Shown: positions 63,744 to 64,000 of the stretch, piece after piece
How positions within the stretch are numbered: the stretch's first letter is position 1
How the letters are laid out: every line of letters starts with the position of its first letter
Source: Acidimicrobiaceae bacterium
GTDB taxonomy: Bacteria; Actinomycetota; Acidimicrobiia; Acidimicrobiales; Acidimicrobiaceae
Direction of reading: 5' to 3'
Length of the DNA: 64,000 nt
NCBI GenBank assembly: GCA_013044385.1
Contig: JABEUN010000047.1
Location: 17,050 to 81,049, forward strand
Notes under the pieces: generated by a model
What the model was told of the DNA's origin: nothing
What the model saw: the letters and a program-made list of their open reading frames with translations, nothing else
The model's database searches: none
Made by a program: the position numbers and the translations under genes

Positions 63744-64000
63744 ATGTCAGTTCGGGCTCGTTGCCTTGCCCTTGGTTTGGCCGTTTCGGAAAATCTCGTT
63801 TTCGCCATTTCGATATGTCTAGCCTGCCGCGTGAACGAACTGAAGAGTTATATTCCGTATCAGTCCGGAATATACCTGCCAGTTGAAGACTTTGAGGGGC
63901 CCGCGAAAGTTGATCCACCACGAATGTGGGTGTTCCTCGGGTTTACTCTGTTCAGACTAGCAATCCCTCCTCGCTTTTCGGAGTGGGTTAGCACGCCAAA
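63744..64000 (+). CDS. Partial hypothetical gene running off the right edge
   Basis: An open frame of 85 codons from ATG at 63744 (or GTG at 63831) without stop to the window end. The second half (SYIPYQSGIYLPVEDFEG, then MWVFLGFTLFRLAIPP) looks protein-like. I recognise no domain. It is truncated by the window, so identity is unknown. The 170 bases before it hold nothing recognised. Confidence 0.4.
   Translation, partial: MSVRARCLALGLAVSENLVFAISICLACRVNELKSYIPYQSGIYLPVEDFEGPAKVDPPRMWVFLGFTLFRLAIPPRFSEWVSTP

Overview
The window looks like chromosomal DNA of an actinobacterium, most likely a deep-branching, possibly acidophilic one of the Acidimicrobiia type. That placement is an inference. 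It rests on moderate GC, frequent GTG/TTG starts, several apparently leaderless promoters, a PimB-like mannosyltransferase beside an SRPBCC gene and a ROK kinase, an Ppm1-like polyprenol-phosphate mannose synthase, an F420-type LLM oxidoreductase, WS/DGAT, class II ribonucleotide reductase and actinobacterial-type transposases.

Layout. 1-19.6 kb is ordinary housekeeping and envelope DNA: GT4 mannosyltransferase, SRPBCC protein, ROK glucokinase, AlaC-like and class V aminotransferases, an ACT protein, glycerol kinase, an SDR epimerase, GtrA, a YfhO-like giant membrane protein with its GT2 partner, NrdJ (behind a pair of NrdR-box-like sites and ahead of a strong terminator), an IS3 relic, a GNAT protein and a DPP IV-type peptidase. 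19.6-28 kb is gene-poor and decayed: a frameshifted IS110 element with a possible bridge-RNA region, a broken IS30 fragment, 23-bp-period terminal-type repeats, an EamA transporter with a damaged N-terminus, one VOC protein, and tRNA-Val and tRNA-Cys. 28-49.8 kb is again dense: a DrrAB-like ABC exporter, a geranylgeranyl-reductase-family enzyme, SelD, MFS, a SufR-like regulator, an alpha/beta hydrolase, a CDF metal exporter divergent from a 1-Cys peroxiredoxin, an acyl-CoA ligase, an LLM oxidoreductase, a CrtQ/CrtO-like pair, Orn, Ppm1, Dut, WS/DGAT and tRNA-Gly. At 49.9-53.9 kb a conspicuously GC-rich island (ISL3 relic, TetR regulator, ClC channel with CBS/TrkA-C tail) sits against tRNA-Gly and is closed by a degenerate copy of the tRNA 3' end. 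54-64 kb holds a formate dehydrogenase operon, LapA, and a TetR/MFS drug-efflux pair.

The most notable theme is selenium. Two genes that look truncated or split by UGA codons are best read as selenoproteins. SelD, the selenophosphate synthetase, has UGA at its active-site Cys position (33075-33077). The catalytic formate dehydrogenase subunit has UGA at its metal-ligand position (59682-59684), followed by a SECIS-like hairpin whose loop and spacing resemble the E. coli fdhF element. SelD would supply selenium donor for both itself and the dehydrogenase. The formate dehydrogenase alpha chain is also split into two genes in permuted order: the iron-sulfur N-terminal half is encoded at the end of the operon, after the NuoE-NuoF fusion. 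selA, selB and selC were not found in this window.
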